A DNA stretch of 64,000 bases from Glandiceps talaboti (Eukaryota; Hemichordata; Enteropneusta; Spengelidae). The stretch spans positions 4,395,453-4,459,452 of the forward strand of contig NC_135571.1 of the NCBI RefSeq assembly GCF_964340395.1, written 5' to 3'. Under the pieces are notes generated by a model. That model saw nothing but the letters and a program-made list of their open reading frames with translations, had not been told where the DNA came from and searched no databases. The position numbers and the translations under genes were made by a program. Below are positions 1 through 11,830 of the stretch, one piece after another (the first letter of the stretch is position 1; each line of letters starts with the position of its first letter).

Positions 1-150
1 TTTTCACATAAAAAAAAATCATCGATGACGTCGCAAGGCATACTACTAAAGGTTTATGTGTTAAACATAAAAATAGGACTTAGGCTTAATAAAAATTGTG
101 TGGTTCTGATTACGCTCAATTTTAGAATAGGTGGGATAGGTATATGTTAT

Positions 151-253
<103 letters not shown>

Positions 254-720
254 TTTCATGTGTGAGTGTCTAGTTCATGTAGTTATGTCTTCCGTTGTTT
301 TGCATATGGTCTGTGTGTTACTGGTTTCTTCTCATCAGATGTACAGCCATTACAGATTAGAAGACCAGTTTTATAGTGTCTTTTAAAGTTGATGTCAGTT
401 TCCCATCCACTATTTCTCGCGAGACTTCACAATTTTCGTGATTTTATTTCTTTTTTCTCGAATACGTCAAAAATTTTTAGGGTGGGCAGTGAAAAACTAG
501 GTGGGGTTAAGAAATGGGAACCAAATAATAGTTTTTTATTAAGGCCTTAAGCGTACTTTTAGATAAAATCTGTCTATAGTTTCTATTAGACAAGATGATA
601 ATTACAATTGAAGTATAATGAATTATTAGCCTTTTGAATCAAGCACTTTCGGTCATAATACACTGGGTTTCTTTCTCGCTTAATATTAAGGCCAATGTTT
701 GTTTTTACTGCGCATGCGTT

Positions 721-1540
721 AACCATTCTCCGCTCTCGTTATATCCAGGCAAGATTTTAGACTTTGAAAATTCACGATAAAAGTTTAAATTCAACTGAAT
801 TGGACTAAATGTTCGGTTATAATTATATCAATTCTTCTAAACAATGAAGTACTAAGGGGTCATAATCCACTTTGAGTTTATTGAGAAACAAATTTGGTCT
901 TTTAACGATCCATGGAAGGTCTCTCCAAGAAAAGACACAATTGCTGTGAACTAATTCTCCTTTGCAGTATTTACGTTTGTACCACACTTTGGCTCTTGAG
1001 ATTATGGACGAAGATTGTCTTAATCCGGGTCCTCCGGGAGCTTGTGGAAGTGAAGCTAAACTCTGATAATACGATTCGTCTGGTACGTACGTGTCATTTA
1101 TCCACACAAGGAATTCTTTGGCAATCTCACTTTCTTGTAAGAATTCAACAAATGGTCGTGTGAGGGCGCAGTGTAATTCCCCTTTGTGAATTGTTATATT
1201 GTTGTCGAACCAAGTCAGAACAATTACTTATTAATGATACAAACATTCTGTCTGGTATTGCCTTATCATGAAGTAACTGTATAGACATATTAATGAGATC
1301 TTCTGAATATGGTTGTCCTTGTATTACGTCAGAACAAAGACCATAACGTATGTGTTGATACGGAATTGGTGTTGTCACTGTTCGTGGTCGACAATTATAC
1401 TTTATGTTTGATGGGTTCACATCATTCGGTGTCCACATAATTGGTTCATGTTTGAACAACAGAAGTAAAGATACAAAGGCGATAAGAAGTATGCATTTGT
1501 AGTGACGCTTACAAACGTTGATGTGTCTACACGTCGGCAT
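721..1540 (-). pseudogene. GCNT-like beta-1,6-GlcNAc-transferase pseudogene, internally deleted
   Basis: This is a minus-strand copy of the GT14 enzyme at 10248-11564. It begins MPTCRHIN at 1540, has a hydrophobic signal-anchor (ILLIAFVSLLLLF) and then matches the intact gene from SDVIQGQPYSED to LISNCSD. About 530 bases of the catalytic domain are then missing: near 1203-1206 the sequence jumps to the segment equivalent to NITIHKGELHCAL, out of frame, so the upstream frame stops at 1145. The rest (823-1190) stays nearly identical to the intact gene, including the WINDTYVPDE block that carries the presumed catalytic Glu. It ends early because extra bases near 820 create stops. Homology fades at about 721. 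A pyrimidine-rich splice acceptor precedes the start (TTTTCCTTCAAAG), as for the intact gene. The N-terminus is unlike that of the intact gene, so this was probably a distinct paralog whose body was converted. Confidence 0.85.
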
Positions 1541-1648
1541 TGTTGGTGGTTTTATTGTCTTTCGGAATCTTTGAAGGAAAATTAGGAAAGGAAACAGAAA
1601 AATAGAATTAGTCTAAATATACTTCAGCCCCGCTATCTTACATTTTTG

Positions 1649-1650
<2 letters not shown>

Positions 1651-1712
<62 letters not shown>
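1651..1712. repeat. (GT)n microsatellite
   Basis: A perfect GT dinucleotide run of about 60 bases. Confidence 0.95.
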
Positions 1713-1714
<2 letters not shown>

Positions 1715-4140
1715 ATAATATTGATGGAAGTATGTAATTCTTTTCAAATACCATACTTCTCTACCTGCTTCCCCTAAAATACGTACACAATGTGCACCTC
1801 TTGTTAGCCATGGGAAATAACAGAGCTGTGACATAGACTGGTGACTACGCCTATCTAATCACATTTATTACATTCATTTCATATTCTTTCTTGTACGTAG
1901 TTCGAGAGCAAAAAGAAAAGTTTAGCCATTGCTAGGCCTGGGTGGACAGTAGAACAGACACGTTTAAAATGTTGCTCGTGAAAAAAATAGGACATGGGAG
2001 GCACTCATATCGGCAAATCGTCGTATTTCGTGCAGTGTCAGTATTTATTTATGACACATGACGATTTGCACAATTAAAATATACCATTACAATATCTTTA
2101 GGACAAGAATGTATGGAAATGGCTTGGCTAAAAGAAGTAGTTGAATGCAAACAAATGCTTTTGAATTTTATAATAATCCCTTACGCAAGTATCAGTCCGA
2201 TTTTGCGTCTCAAGTGTCATCTTCCTCCTTTGTCAATACAGTCAGTTGGCAGTTGGCATCAATAGTTTTGTTTTTCAAGTATGTTCTACGTGGAGCACAC
2301 AATTGACAAAACACACCGCAAACTCCTACCAAAACAGGTAAATATGTCTAGACTAGATGAAGGAGTTGCTAGTCGATGATGAAGTATCAGAGACTGTAGA
2401 TTCTCTCACTGCCTTCGCTAAATTGTCCTACATACATTTTCACTAATAGTTCCCACAATTAGACAACTCATTCAGTTCTCTGGACGTACAATTGGATCAG
2501 AATAGCTCTTTGATCAAAGTACGACTCATACCACTATTGTGGTCTGAGAGTAGAAAAACTTAGTGAAGCCACTGGGGGTCGCGAGGGGGCTTATTAACAT
2601 ACAACAAACGCAAGATGCAATTCTAGAAATGGCATTTACAAATGTCACACCACTTACAGCTAAAATTATGTAGGCTTGGTGTTTTACTGATGTGACATGA
2701 CATTAAATACACACCCTCAAAAGTTAGCCTGGAGTTGAAATATGTCTAGCTCTGTGTCAAAAACATAATGTCCCATGAGTGAAACACCAAACCTGCGTCG
2801 TTTTAGCTATGCCAACTACCGGAGTCAACATGCCTTGTTGGGACATCTATTCAAATGATAATCTCAACCATAAATCTTAAATATTTGCTCAGAAGTTTCT
2901 GCTCTTAGAAAGTATGTTTAGTTCATTAGCTTAGTATAGAATTGTATTATATGGTACCCAGGGCAGTACCGAACAGTGTCACTTCACCAGTTGTAAATGT
3001 GTAATGTGTAAATGTGAAATTTAATCATTTATATACCAGTAAATTTAGAATGTCACCTGGATATTTATGATTTCACCGGCATTGGCACAGTTTTCACCTG
3101 CAACGTCCTAGGCTGCTCGGACAATCTAACATAGTCAAAACAAGATTTTCAATTTTGAAATAGTGTAGAAATGGTATGAAGTTATGTAGGCGAAATCTCC
3201 AGCGTGATTGCCTGCAGATGCGATCTTACGGCCAACCACACATGTGATAACGGGAAGCTTTTATAGAAAGTTGTAGCATAGATCTCACGGTAGGCGTTTG
3301 TTAAGGCCAAGAAAAAAAAGAATGTTTACAGGTGAGTTTGTATCACTTAAATACCCCGCCTCGGTCTTCTTTTTTCTCGCGTTTGTCCAGCCAATGTAGA
3401 CTGCAGATCCAAGGGAAAACACAAAATAACTCTCCCTACATTAATTGCTACTTCATGGAAGACAACTGCAAAACTAATCATGAACAAATAACAAAACAAA
3501 TTCGCGCCGTCACACCACTATAGGCAATGTTTCCGTAAATACAGGATGATTCCGTGGTTATTTTCGTAGAGGAACTTGTCAACAAATTGATTTGATGACG
3601 ACAATGACTTTGTCACCAAAATTGCCTTGAAAATGGTTATGGTTGAACTATAGTTACAGGTGTTAATGAACTCACCTGACCCCCTTGTACTGGAAACTAA
3701 AATGCTGTCTCGATTTCTCCTCGGCAGCTGCTGAGATTTGAACAATGATTTACCCCAGTGATGGGTGACTGTTTTCAGATGTGAGACGGAGCTACTATAA
3801 AAGACAGTCCATCTATCACATGTAGGGCGTGCATTATAATTGTCAATGTGTTTCTGAATGTACAACCATTAACCATTCTAAACACGTCCGCATAGCTAAA
3901 GTCACGTGACATACTATTCATTTCCTCGTAGACAGGGAAGACGCTTCATTGACGATGGTTTACTAAAACGTAACACTCATAGAATAATAAAAGGATGTAG
4001 ATTTTTACACGCTATTATTAATTTTGTGATGTATATATGTAAGAAACGATAATTTTTGATGCAGGAAAAAAAATTATATAAGATGTTACAACATACCAAT
4101 CTACGAACAGGAATTCATATTACATTACACGTGCACATAC
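1713..4140. other. Gene-free stretch
   Basis: AT-rich sequence without a convincing exon. The two longest open frames (3332-3523 plus and 3518-3865 minus) show no recognisable family and no coherent splice context. I see no repeat array here. Confidence 0.5.
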
Positions 4141-4142
4141 AC

Positions 4143-4319
4143 GCATGCATGCATGCATACATACATACATACATACATACATACATACATACATACATAC
4201 ATACATACATACATACATACATACATACATACATACATACATACATACATACATACATACATACATACATACATACATACATACATACATGCATGCATGC
4301 ATGCATACATACATACATA
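4143..4319. repeat. (ACAT)n microsatellite with ATGC flanks
   Basis: A tetranucleotide ACAT array bounded at both ends by ATGCATGC tracts. Open frames on both strands (Tyr-Ile-His-Thr or Met-Tyr-Val-Cys) are repeat artefacts. Confidence 0.95.
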
Positions 4320-4629
4320 CCACAGTCACTTTATCACCAGTCTGGAAACGCGACAATTTCTTTAGAACCAGATCATGTTCGGGCCGATAACGCTTTCCGT
4401 GTACAAAAGAGGGAGTTGACAATACAATCGTGCATATGATTTACTTGAGATGAGTTCCCAGAGTGCAACGCAACATGGTTACACAATGCTCATGCGTACA
4501 CATCAGATACCTGTCGAGCTTCAGTCGAGCAGTTGCCAATTTTCCTGTCAGTGTCAAAATAAAAAAACAGACAACAATGTGGAAATCGTATGTATGATGA
4601 TTTGACAATAGATATGATAGAGGGGCTGT

Positions 4630-4812
4630 GATACATACATCCATTCATACATACATACATACATACATACATACATACATACATACATACATACATACAT
4701 ACATACATACATACATACATACATACATACATACATACATACATACATACATACATACATACATACATACATACATACATACATACATACATACATACAT
4801 ACAGACACACAC

Positions 4813-4863
<51 letters not shown>

Positions 4864-4900
4864 CAGACAGACAGACGGACGGACGGACGGACAGACAGAT

Positions 4901-4932
<32 letters not shown>

Positions 4933-5195
4933 TACATACATACATACATACAGACATACATACATACATACATACATACACACACACACATACATACATA
5001 CATACATACATACATACATACATACATACATACATACATACATACATGTATACATACATACATACACAAGCAAGCACGCACGCACACACACACATACATA
5101 CATACATACATACATACATACATACATACATACATACATACATACATACATACATACATACATACATACATACATACATACATACACACCCACAC

Positions 5196-5250
<55 letters not shown>
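4630..5250. repeat. Compound (ACAT)n/(ACAG)n/(ACAC)n/(ACATAC)n microsatellite
   Basis: About 620 bases of related tetranucleotide and hexanucleotide blocks: ACAT, then ACAG with short ACGG and ACAC interruptions, ACAT again, ACAC, and finally an ACATAC block. The block order suggests repeated slippage and point-mutation expansion. Open frames of up to 253 codons across it are artefacts. Confidence 0.95.
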
Positions 5251-5351
5251 TGAGTATGCTAACTAATATATGACTGACATGAAATTTTCGACGGGGGCCA
5301 TCAGTGTGGACACGCTGTTAGTCCTTATCGACGCAAACTATGTTATAAGTT

Positions 5352-5361
5352 CAATCAATTT

Positions 5362-5395
<34 letters not shown>

Positions 5396-5460
5396 TGTCT
5401 ATAGCGCCGATTTCCAGAGCAATGTTCTGTTCAGTAGCGCTGAATGGCTAAAGCACACCA
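5352..5460. repeat. (AATC)n tract with short repeat fragment
   Basis: A run of AATC tetranucleotides followed by a segment with the inverted motif TAGCGCCGAT ... CAGTAGCGCTGAATGG. It looks like the end of a dispersed short element whose tail is the AATC run. The assignment is inferred. Confidence 0.4.
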
Positions 5461-5742
5461 TAGGCTTTGGTTTGTATACGGCGAAGCATATGCTTTGGTG
5501 AACAAATACATAATTTAATGAAATATTATTCTATATATGTAGGCCAATACAAGACGAAATGCTTATATCAATATAAGTTTAACAAAACAATATGCTGCTA
5601 TTGTATATATCAATGACAGTCAGAGCTGCTGTACTTCAACCGCCAATCAGAAGGGCGAGAATTGAAGCGGATCATGTGACGTGTAAATTTACCATAATGT
5701 TGTCCTGCAAGCCTTAATATTTACCATATCTAGATCACTTAC

Positions 5743-5929
5743 CTTCTAATAACAAGAGTTTCTTAAAACTAGTTTGACAACGGATATTTAACGTTTTACC
5801 TATTACAAAAGTTTGAACAACAAAATCACCTTTATTAATTAGTTGGCGGTTAACTTCAACTGACGTCGTTTTGTGTCTGAGTACATAGAATGTTTTACGG
5901 CGAGAGGGCATGCACCACTTTACTTTCAT
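5743..5929 (-). CDS. Candidate first coding exon, unrecognised
   Basis: An open frame of 62 codons starting MKVKWCMPSRRKTFYVL and ending at a consensus splice donor (GAAG then GTAAGT, exon end at 5743). The inferred peptide is basic and resembles no family I recognise. It lies 54 bases upstream of the GCNT pseudogene at 5984 and points away from it. No second exon was found further down the minus strand, so it could equally be chance or a non-coding exon. Confidence 0.2.
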
Positions 5930-5983
5930 TCAAATATCTTATAGAATATAAGAGCACTTAAATATCTGGGTCTACTTCAGATA

Positions 5984-6520
5984 ATGTTCATGCGAATTAT
6001 ATTGTTCCTGCGCACGTTTCTAAAAACGGATTCCCATGCCATGGCAACAACACAGAGATTTTCTATAGTGTATTTATATGTGTTTACAAATGGCAGTGGT
6101 GATATTACCACACCTTCACGTACATTATTAACTCAGACCGGACAACCATATCGGGAGAATCTAATATACAGTTACTTAAAGGCATTACCAGACGGAATAT
6201 TTGTATCATTAATAAGTAACTGTTCTGACTTCGTTCGAACAGGAGGATATATTTATAAGCCTGTCACACAAGAAGAAATTGAGGCGATAACTAGTTGTTT
6301 TGATAATGTATTCATAGCTTCACATCTCACTAACGTTGTCTGGGCATCCATTAGCACTGTAAATGCAGAGAGATACTGTCAGAAAGATTTACACGAACAA
6401 GAACAAGAAATGGAAATATTTCATATATATTCCCTACACAATTGGTATGTTCTCAGACCCTCTACTCGAATAACTTCCGTCATGAAAGAAATGCTCTGTG
6501 AACAAGTGTCACCGTCATGA
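5984..6520 (+). pseudogene. GCNT-like beta-1,6-GlcNAc-transferase pseudogene, truncated
   Basis: A second broken copy of the GT14 gene. The first 60 codons do not align well with the intact copy. From GQPYRENLI on it follows the intact protein (ALPDGIFVSLISNCSDF, then YKPVTQEEI), then skips 47 codons in frame: the equivalent of bases 10598-10738 is absent, joining EEIE to AITSCFDNVF. Homology continues through VVWASIS and ERYCQKDL but slips frame near 6395 and ends at about 6421. The second half of the catalytic domain, with the presumed catalytic Glu, is missing. The frame stays open for 178 codons with an unrelated tail. A plausible splice acceptor (TCTACTTCAG) sits just before the ATG. An enzymatically dead product could be made, but a relic is the simpler reading. 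Confidence 0.8.
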
Positions 6521-6989
6521 CCGTTGATGACGTCGACAGTCCAGACACTTGCTCATTCTTACCTGAGAGGGCGCTGTTTCGCAAAGACGGCAGAACATAA
6601 AAATATTGGGGGGTTTTAATGTCGGAGCTGAAAGTTGAGAAAGAGACGAAAAAAAAATGTGTGGGAATTTACATACTGTTCTCACTTCTTCCCAAAAGTC
6701 ACCAACTTCTCACCAACTACTCTGCCCTTTATAAACACCGCAGAACAATAGGATGCCATGCGTCATCAGGTGGGCCTTTGTTTGTTAAGGGGATATGGCT
6801 TTGATTTCTGTTGGTTATATAGAGCCATAACCCACTCTTTCTTAGGGGTGTGACCTATATTACTCTCAGCACTCAATTTGCATGCAACAAATTACACAAA
6901 ATTTTGAAAAAGACCCGTTTGAGCCAATCACGCCGTAGTATAAGTAAGAGAGACAACTCGTTCGGTAGGGTTATGTGCCCATTTTATAG

Positions 6990-7487
6990 TTGATGAGAAT
7001 TATAAATTGTCTACTATATTAAAGAAAGTTAAAGATTCTTTGAATTCAAAATTGATTGACATGTGGAAGATATCTGTGGCAAGTAACAACAAACTTCATG
7101 TTTATTCAAAAATTAAGTTAACTTTTCAACGTGAAAAATATTTATCTGTTTTTAGAAACACTTTTGATAGAATAGCTGTTACAAAATTAAGGATTTCAAA
7201 CCATATATTGCCAATTGAAACAGGTCGTTACAAGAACATTGAAAGGAAACAGAGATTATGCACGTTGTGTAGCTCGAGTATTGGAGATGAATTTCACTGT
7301 GCATTACTGTGTAAAAATGAAAACATTCAGAAGATAAGAGATGAATACATTTTATCTAGTTTATAGTCGCAGTTACTTTAATTTGATAATCATTCTCGTA
7401 CATTTTTTCATTTGTAGATGATACTATAGCAAGTGTCACAGCTAAATATCTCAGTGATATACTTAAAATTTCTAAGACATTGTAAAC
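6990..7487 (+). mobile_element. Non-LTR retrotransposon 3' fragment, RT C-terminal region with CCHC-like knuckle
   Basis: The frame from about 6990 (DENYKLSTILKK) to 7366 has the typical C-terminal end of LINE polymerases: a KLRISNHILPIETGRY block followed by a zinc-knuckle-like CTLC-x(n)-EFHCALLC. After a stop at 7364-7366 the downstream segment reads SVTAKYLSDILKISKTL in another frame, which is the usual terminus, so a frameshift lies in between. There is no reverse transcriptase core, so this is a 5'-truncated dead copy. Confidence 0.75.
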
Positions 7488-7489
7488 AT

Positions 7490-9385
7490 CAGTGTTTCAT
7501 TTGGTATATTTTCTTGCCAATGTCACTTCTTGTGTACACGGCTTAATGAATATTACTATAAATGTGCAATACCGCCCAGTTCTTAGATTTTGGACAGTAT
7601 CATTCATATACATGCGGAAATGCGCAGATGAAATAAATGATCACATGCGCAAGGTGTGTGTACATGTGTTACAGACTGAGATCAAAAGTTGAGTGTATTC
7701 TCAAACGTCTATTTTTAGTGTTCCGAACGGTGTATTGTAAAAATTGCGGGTTGCGTGAACGTTCGCTTTATCGTTTGAATTGGTGTTAAGGAAAACATTG
7801 CTCTGTTTTGCAGTTTTGTACATGTTAAGTTTTGAACACTAACCCTGCAAAGCTATGAAAAAAACACATTCGGAAATGCAATGTACAATATGTGAATGCA
7901 GACTGTTATCACAGGTCAATACTGTATGAAAGACCCTGTTGTGTGGGGACGACATTCCAGCGATTCTGACGTCGTTGTTAAAAACGGACCTAATATAACA
8001 TCTGCAACTAAGTATAGGTGAGTACACTGAAATGAGATTCACAATAATGACCACGTGACAAAGAACTGAACAAGATTAGATTTAGTTTGGACATTTAAAG
8101 ATTGATTCGATCAACCAATACAGTTACCTCAACACCAATGGTGGTTTTCTACCACAACTATAGCAATAGACAACGTAAATAAGTAAAGAGAACACCGTGT
8201 CTTTATTGGACTCTATACACATGCTACAGTCCTACCTTGGGATAGCCTGTTCACGGAGATTTCACTACATTCCGTTCATGATAAGCTCTCATATTAGTAG
8301 CCATATGTCAGACGCCAGTGTGTCCACAGCACAAACACAGATATTGAGGAGATACTATCTCCACTCAGAGAGGTCGGAGTTTGATAAATAAAACATCATT
8401 TCGTTTAATTTTTAAAGTTCATTTTCACTGTCAAATTATTTTTGAACAGATATGAGGAAAAATACGAAAACACCCCTTGAAAATGCGATTTATTCAACTG
8501 TGCGTGGAGCTAAAAAGTGGCCATTTCCGCATGCCTTATGTATGTCGCAATTCAGAGGGACAGGGTCACCCAACCCGATCTCAAGGCATTTTTTTTAATG
8601 ACCACTTGTTTGAAAGGTCTTTGATGAAGATTCATAGCCTCGCCCTGTTGATTCTCTGCTGTTATCCACCGTTACTAGGGGTTATGAAACAATTTAAAAC
8701 TTTCAAGTCGATTTTGGACCAGAAACGCCAGAAATTTCTGATAAATGAGTTGAAATTTAGTGGGTTTTTTTTTTTATCGAATTATGCTTTTGTTACTGAT
8801 TTTGATCGAGCGAGTCCTCTGTGTTTACGAGTTTAGTTTTCCCAGCGAACCAGAGCAGCGAACTGTCTTTGTCTTTGCGGATGTAAGTCCGCGTGTGTGT
8901 GTGGGCGTCGAGCCAGGCCAAGCTTGACGTAATCAAAATGGCCGCCGCAGAACTCAACGACGCTCGTAGAACTTATGGATGGCCTGAAAGTGGTTTAAAG
9001 TGATGAATATATTCCTTTTCGTGATGATAATGAGCAGAAATATTTTCTATGTGAAAAACAGATAACCTTGTCTACAAATGTCATTTTCTTATTTAAATCA
9101 TATAACAAAGTTGGGAAAAACTTAATTGTTCACAATTTGGAAGTCATGGCAGAAAAAAATTCGCAAATGTAATCATGCTTTGCAAATCTGTATCTTCAAA
9201 AGTTCTTGGCCGATTTTAGTCATCCAAATGTAATTTTTCATCTTTCAATGAGATCTATCCAACAACTACAGGTTTGATAAGCAAAAGACACTTTTAAAAA
9301 ATACCGCCAATGATGTTGTAGCACAACTGTACAGTTTTTAAAAATGTTTAGACATTGAGGGTTGTTTGGATTCACCTTCTATTAG
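7490..9385. other. Intergenic stretch with one possible promoter
   Basis: No recognisable gene. At 8936-9001 an AAAATGGCCGCCGC motif (YY1-like, overlapping an ATG) starts a 21-codon frame (MAAAELNDARRTYGW). The surrounding bases are richer in CpG than the rest. This could be a promoter or first exon for the GCNT gene downstream, but nothing directly links them. Confidence 0.3.
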
Positions 9386-9444
9386 ATTCAACATGCCTGA
9401 CATGGCTACTGATATCCTCCAAGGACATGAGAGCTTGAATGCCA
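9386..9444 (+). CDS. Candidate upstream exon of the intact GCNT-like gene
   Basis: The segment lies between a good acceptor (TTCACCTTCTATTAG) and a strong donor (GCCA then GTAAGT). It contains ATG at 9393 and 17 codons (MPDMATDILQGHESLNA) plus one base. Spliced to the acceptor at 10230/10231 it stays in frame, adds R-I-R-T-P-I, and runs straight into the Met at 10248. The product would be a GCNT-like enzyme with a 23-residue longer cytosolic tail. The splice signals are seen directly; the joining is inferred, and in-frame joining alone has a one-in-three chance. Confidence 0.35.
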
Positions 9445-10208
9445 GTAAGTGCCGTAAACAGGCTAACATTGTGAATACTGTTCTAAATACAAACTAAATA
9501 GTAATTGACAGTACTAATTTTTGTCATGTATCTTCACCAAACAAAAAATATTTAAGTACAGACAAATCTTGAAGACGAAACTTTTCCAATGTCAAATCAG
9601 ACATTGAAGTTTGGGGTCAACGTAAATATGAAAATGTCCAGTAGAAACCAAGTTGAATTAACATGAAACATTGCATCACAGCTTACAAATACACAGAATC
9701 AAACGTGGTATTTTGCTGTAATATATAAGTACATGACAAAGATTACATTTACCAGACAGTTTGTTTGCAGGGACCAAGAATCGTGTTACGAACAAAGTAA
9801 TAAATATAAAAATATAACAAAATATGTATATTGTCTACCTCAATGGAAATACGATAACTCATGTACGCTTATATATATAACCACACAGAGACAGACACAG
9901 ACAGACAGACAGACAGACACAAATATATATAGTTAAGAATCCCTACCCACATATACATGCACAAATAATGGAAGCTATAGAACATTGTTCATGTGTTTGT
10001 TGTCTTTTCTTTTATTGAAGCACACTTTATTTGTTTATTTATTTATTTGTTGGTTGGTTCATGTTTTGTTTTGTTTTTGTTTTTGTCTTTGTTTTTATTA
10101 GTTTGTAACTCAGTTCCTGGGATCCCTGTGGTTTGATGAAACATCTTCCATTTATTTAATTATGAATAAGAGTGTACATAAAATGTCCATAACTCTAAAC
10201 TTAATATC

Positions 10209-10230
10209 TCTCTCTCTCTCTCACACACAG
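10209..10230 (+). other. (TC)n(AC)n splice acceptor of GCNT-like coding exon
   Basis: A (TC)n run followed by ACACACAG directly precedes GAATTAGAACACCGATC and the ATG at 10248. The microsatellite serves as the polypyrimidine tract, so the main coding exon probably starts at 10231. Confidence 0.6.
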
Positions 10231-10247
10231 GAATTAGAACACCGATC

Positions 10248-11564
10248 ATGAAAATTTGGAAACTCCGCTACATATTTGTACTTCTCATCATGGTGGTATT
10301 GATATGTCTGTGGTTATCATACACATCAAATGTGACTGTGTTGACATCAAAGGCAACAAACTTGATTTATTTTGGTCGAAGACAAAGACCAATGCCTTTG
10401 CTAAGCAAAGACATACTGATTTGTTCTGATATTATACAAGGACAACCATATTCAGAAGATCTCATTAATATGTCTATACAGTTACTTCATGATAAGGCAA
10501 TACCAGACGGAATGTTTGTATCATTAATAAGTAACTGTTCTGACTTCCTTCAAACAAGAGGATATACTTATAAACCTGTCACACAAGAAGAAATTGACTT
10601 TCCTCTAGCTTTTAGTATATTAATGTACAAATCTGTCCATCAAGTGGAACAGTTGTTGAGAACCATATACAGACCTCATAATATATATTGTATTCATGTC
10701 GATAAGAAAGCTACATCTGAACTACATACAGCCATGAAGGCGATAACTAGTTGCTTTGATAATGTATTCATAGCTTCACATCTCACTAACGTTGTCTGGG
10801 CATCCATTAGCATTGTAAATGCAGAGAGATACTGTCAGCAAGATTTACTGGCCAAGAGCAAGAAATGGAAATATTTGATAAATCTGACTGGACAGGAGTT
10901 CCCTTTAAAGACTAATTTGGAGATTGTACAAATTTTGAAACAGCTCCAGGGACAGAATGATATTATGACGTCAGAAAAAATTAACCCGGAGAGGATACAA
11001 CATAAATTTTATGAAATTAATGGTAGAATGCAGAACACATCGATGAAGAAAACCGATCCCTTGCCTTATAATATAACAATTCACAAAGGAGAATTACACT
11101 GCGCTCTCACACGACCATTTGTTGAATTCTTACAAGAAAGTGAGATTGCCAAAGAATTCCTTGTGTGGATAAATGACACGTACGTACCAGACGAATCGTA
11201 TTATCAGAGTTTAGCTTCACTTCCACAAGCTCCCGGAGGACCCGGATTAAGACAATCTTTGTCCATAATCTCAAGAGCCAAAGTGTGGTACAAACGTAAA
11301 TACTGCAAAGGAGAATTAGTTCACAGCAATTGTGTCTTTTCTTGGAGAGACCTTCCATGGATCGTTAAAAGACCAAATTTGTTTCTCAACAAACTCAAAG
11401 TGGATTATGACCCCTTAGTACTTCATTGTTTAGAAGAATTGATATACAACCGAACATTTAGTCCAATTCAGTTGAATTTAAACTTTTATCGTGAATTTTC
11501 AAAGTCTAAATTCTTGCATAGATATGAAGACAATGGGGAATGGTTACAGACTAGTATTAAATGA
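10248..11564 (+). CDS. Core-2 type beta-1,6-N-acetylglucosaminyltransferase (GT14, GCNT1/GCNT3-like)
   Basis: The 438-codon product transfers GlcNAc in beta-1,6 linkage to O-glycan cores (or related branching acceptors) in the Golgi, by family knowledge. It is a type II membrane protein: a short cytosolic tail, a signal-anchor at residues 8-24 (IFVLLIMVVLICLWLSY), a stem to about residue 115, then the GT14 Branch domain from about 118 (FPLAFSILMY) to 375. Family blocks are visible: YCIHVDKK at 147-154, SCFDNVF at 168-174, WKYLINLTGQEFPLKTNLEIV at 207-227, and DTYVPDE at 310-316, whose Glu316 matches the catalytic Glu of mammalian GCNT1. Cysteines at 59, 97, 148, 169, 196, 353, 362 and 394 match the disulphide pattern of the family. 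Several N-X-S/T sites lie in the lumenal part (for example 28, 212, 309 and 401). Length fits vertebrate GCNT3. As in vertebrates, the enzyme is essentially one coding exon. Exact acceptor specificity cannot be read from sequence. Confidence 0.9.
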   Translation: MKIWKLRYIFVLLIMVVLICLWLSYTSNVTVLTSKATNLIYFGRRQRPMPLLSKDILICSDIIQGQPYSEDLINMSIQLLHDKAIPDGMFVSLISNCSDFLQTRGYTYKPVTQEEIDFPLAFSILMYKSVHQVEQLLRTIYRPHNIYCIHVDKKATSELHTAMKAITSCFDNVFIASHLTNVVWASISIVNAERYCQQDLLAKSKKWKYLINLTGQEFPLKTNLEIVQILKQLQGQNDIMTSEKINPERIQHKFYEINGRMQNTSMKKTDPLPYNITIHKGELHCALTRPFVEFLQESEIAKEFLVWINDTYVPDESYYQSLASLPQAPGGPGLRQSLSIISRAKVWYKRKYCKGELVHSNCVFSWRDLPWIVKRPNLFLNKLKVDYDPLVLHCLEELIYNRTFSPIQLNLNFYREFSKSKFLHRYEDNGEWLQTSIK

Positions 11565-11805
11565 AACATTAATCTTGATTTTGAGTTAAGATACAAGTCC
11601 AGGGTACAAGCATTTAATGGGGATATGTCTTCTACAAAGCCTTGTTTGACCAAATATCATGTTTATTGACCTAAAGTGCATATCTCTGATGTGATCATTT
11701 TCATTTGAACAATTTTTCATCTCCATACCCTCAGTAATATTCTCACCAAATATTGAGTCAGTCAGTCTGGCGGTTTTTGACATTAAGTTGTTTACATGTA
11801 CACAC

Positions 11806-11830
11806 ACATACACACACACACACAGACACA
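11806..11830. repeat. Short (CA)n tract
   Basis: A CA-rich dinucleotide run downstream of the GCNT-like gene. Confidence 0.8.

Noticed and set aside
912-1163. 83-codon plus-strand frame repeated identically at 11107-11358 on the minus strand
   Set aside because: It is antisense to the GCNT-like coding sequence and is shared only because the two loci are copies of each other.
4056-5273. Open frames of 60-253 codons with Tyr-Ile-His-Thr or Met-Tyr-Val-Cys repeats
   Set aside because: They are translations of tetranucleotide microsatellites on both strands, with no other coding evidence.
8477-8836. 119-codon plus-strand frame
   Set aside because: No recognisable domain, no splice context, and it includes homopolymer runs; treated as chance.
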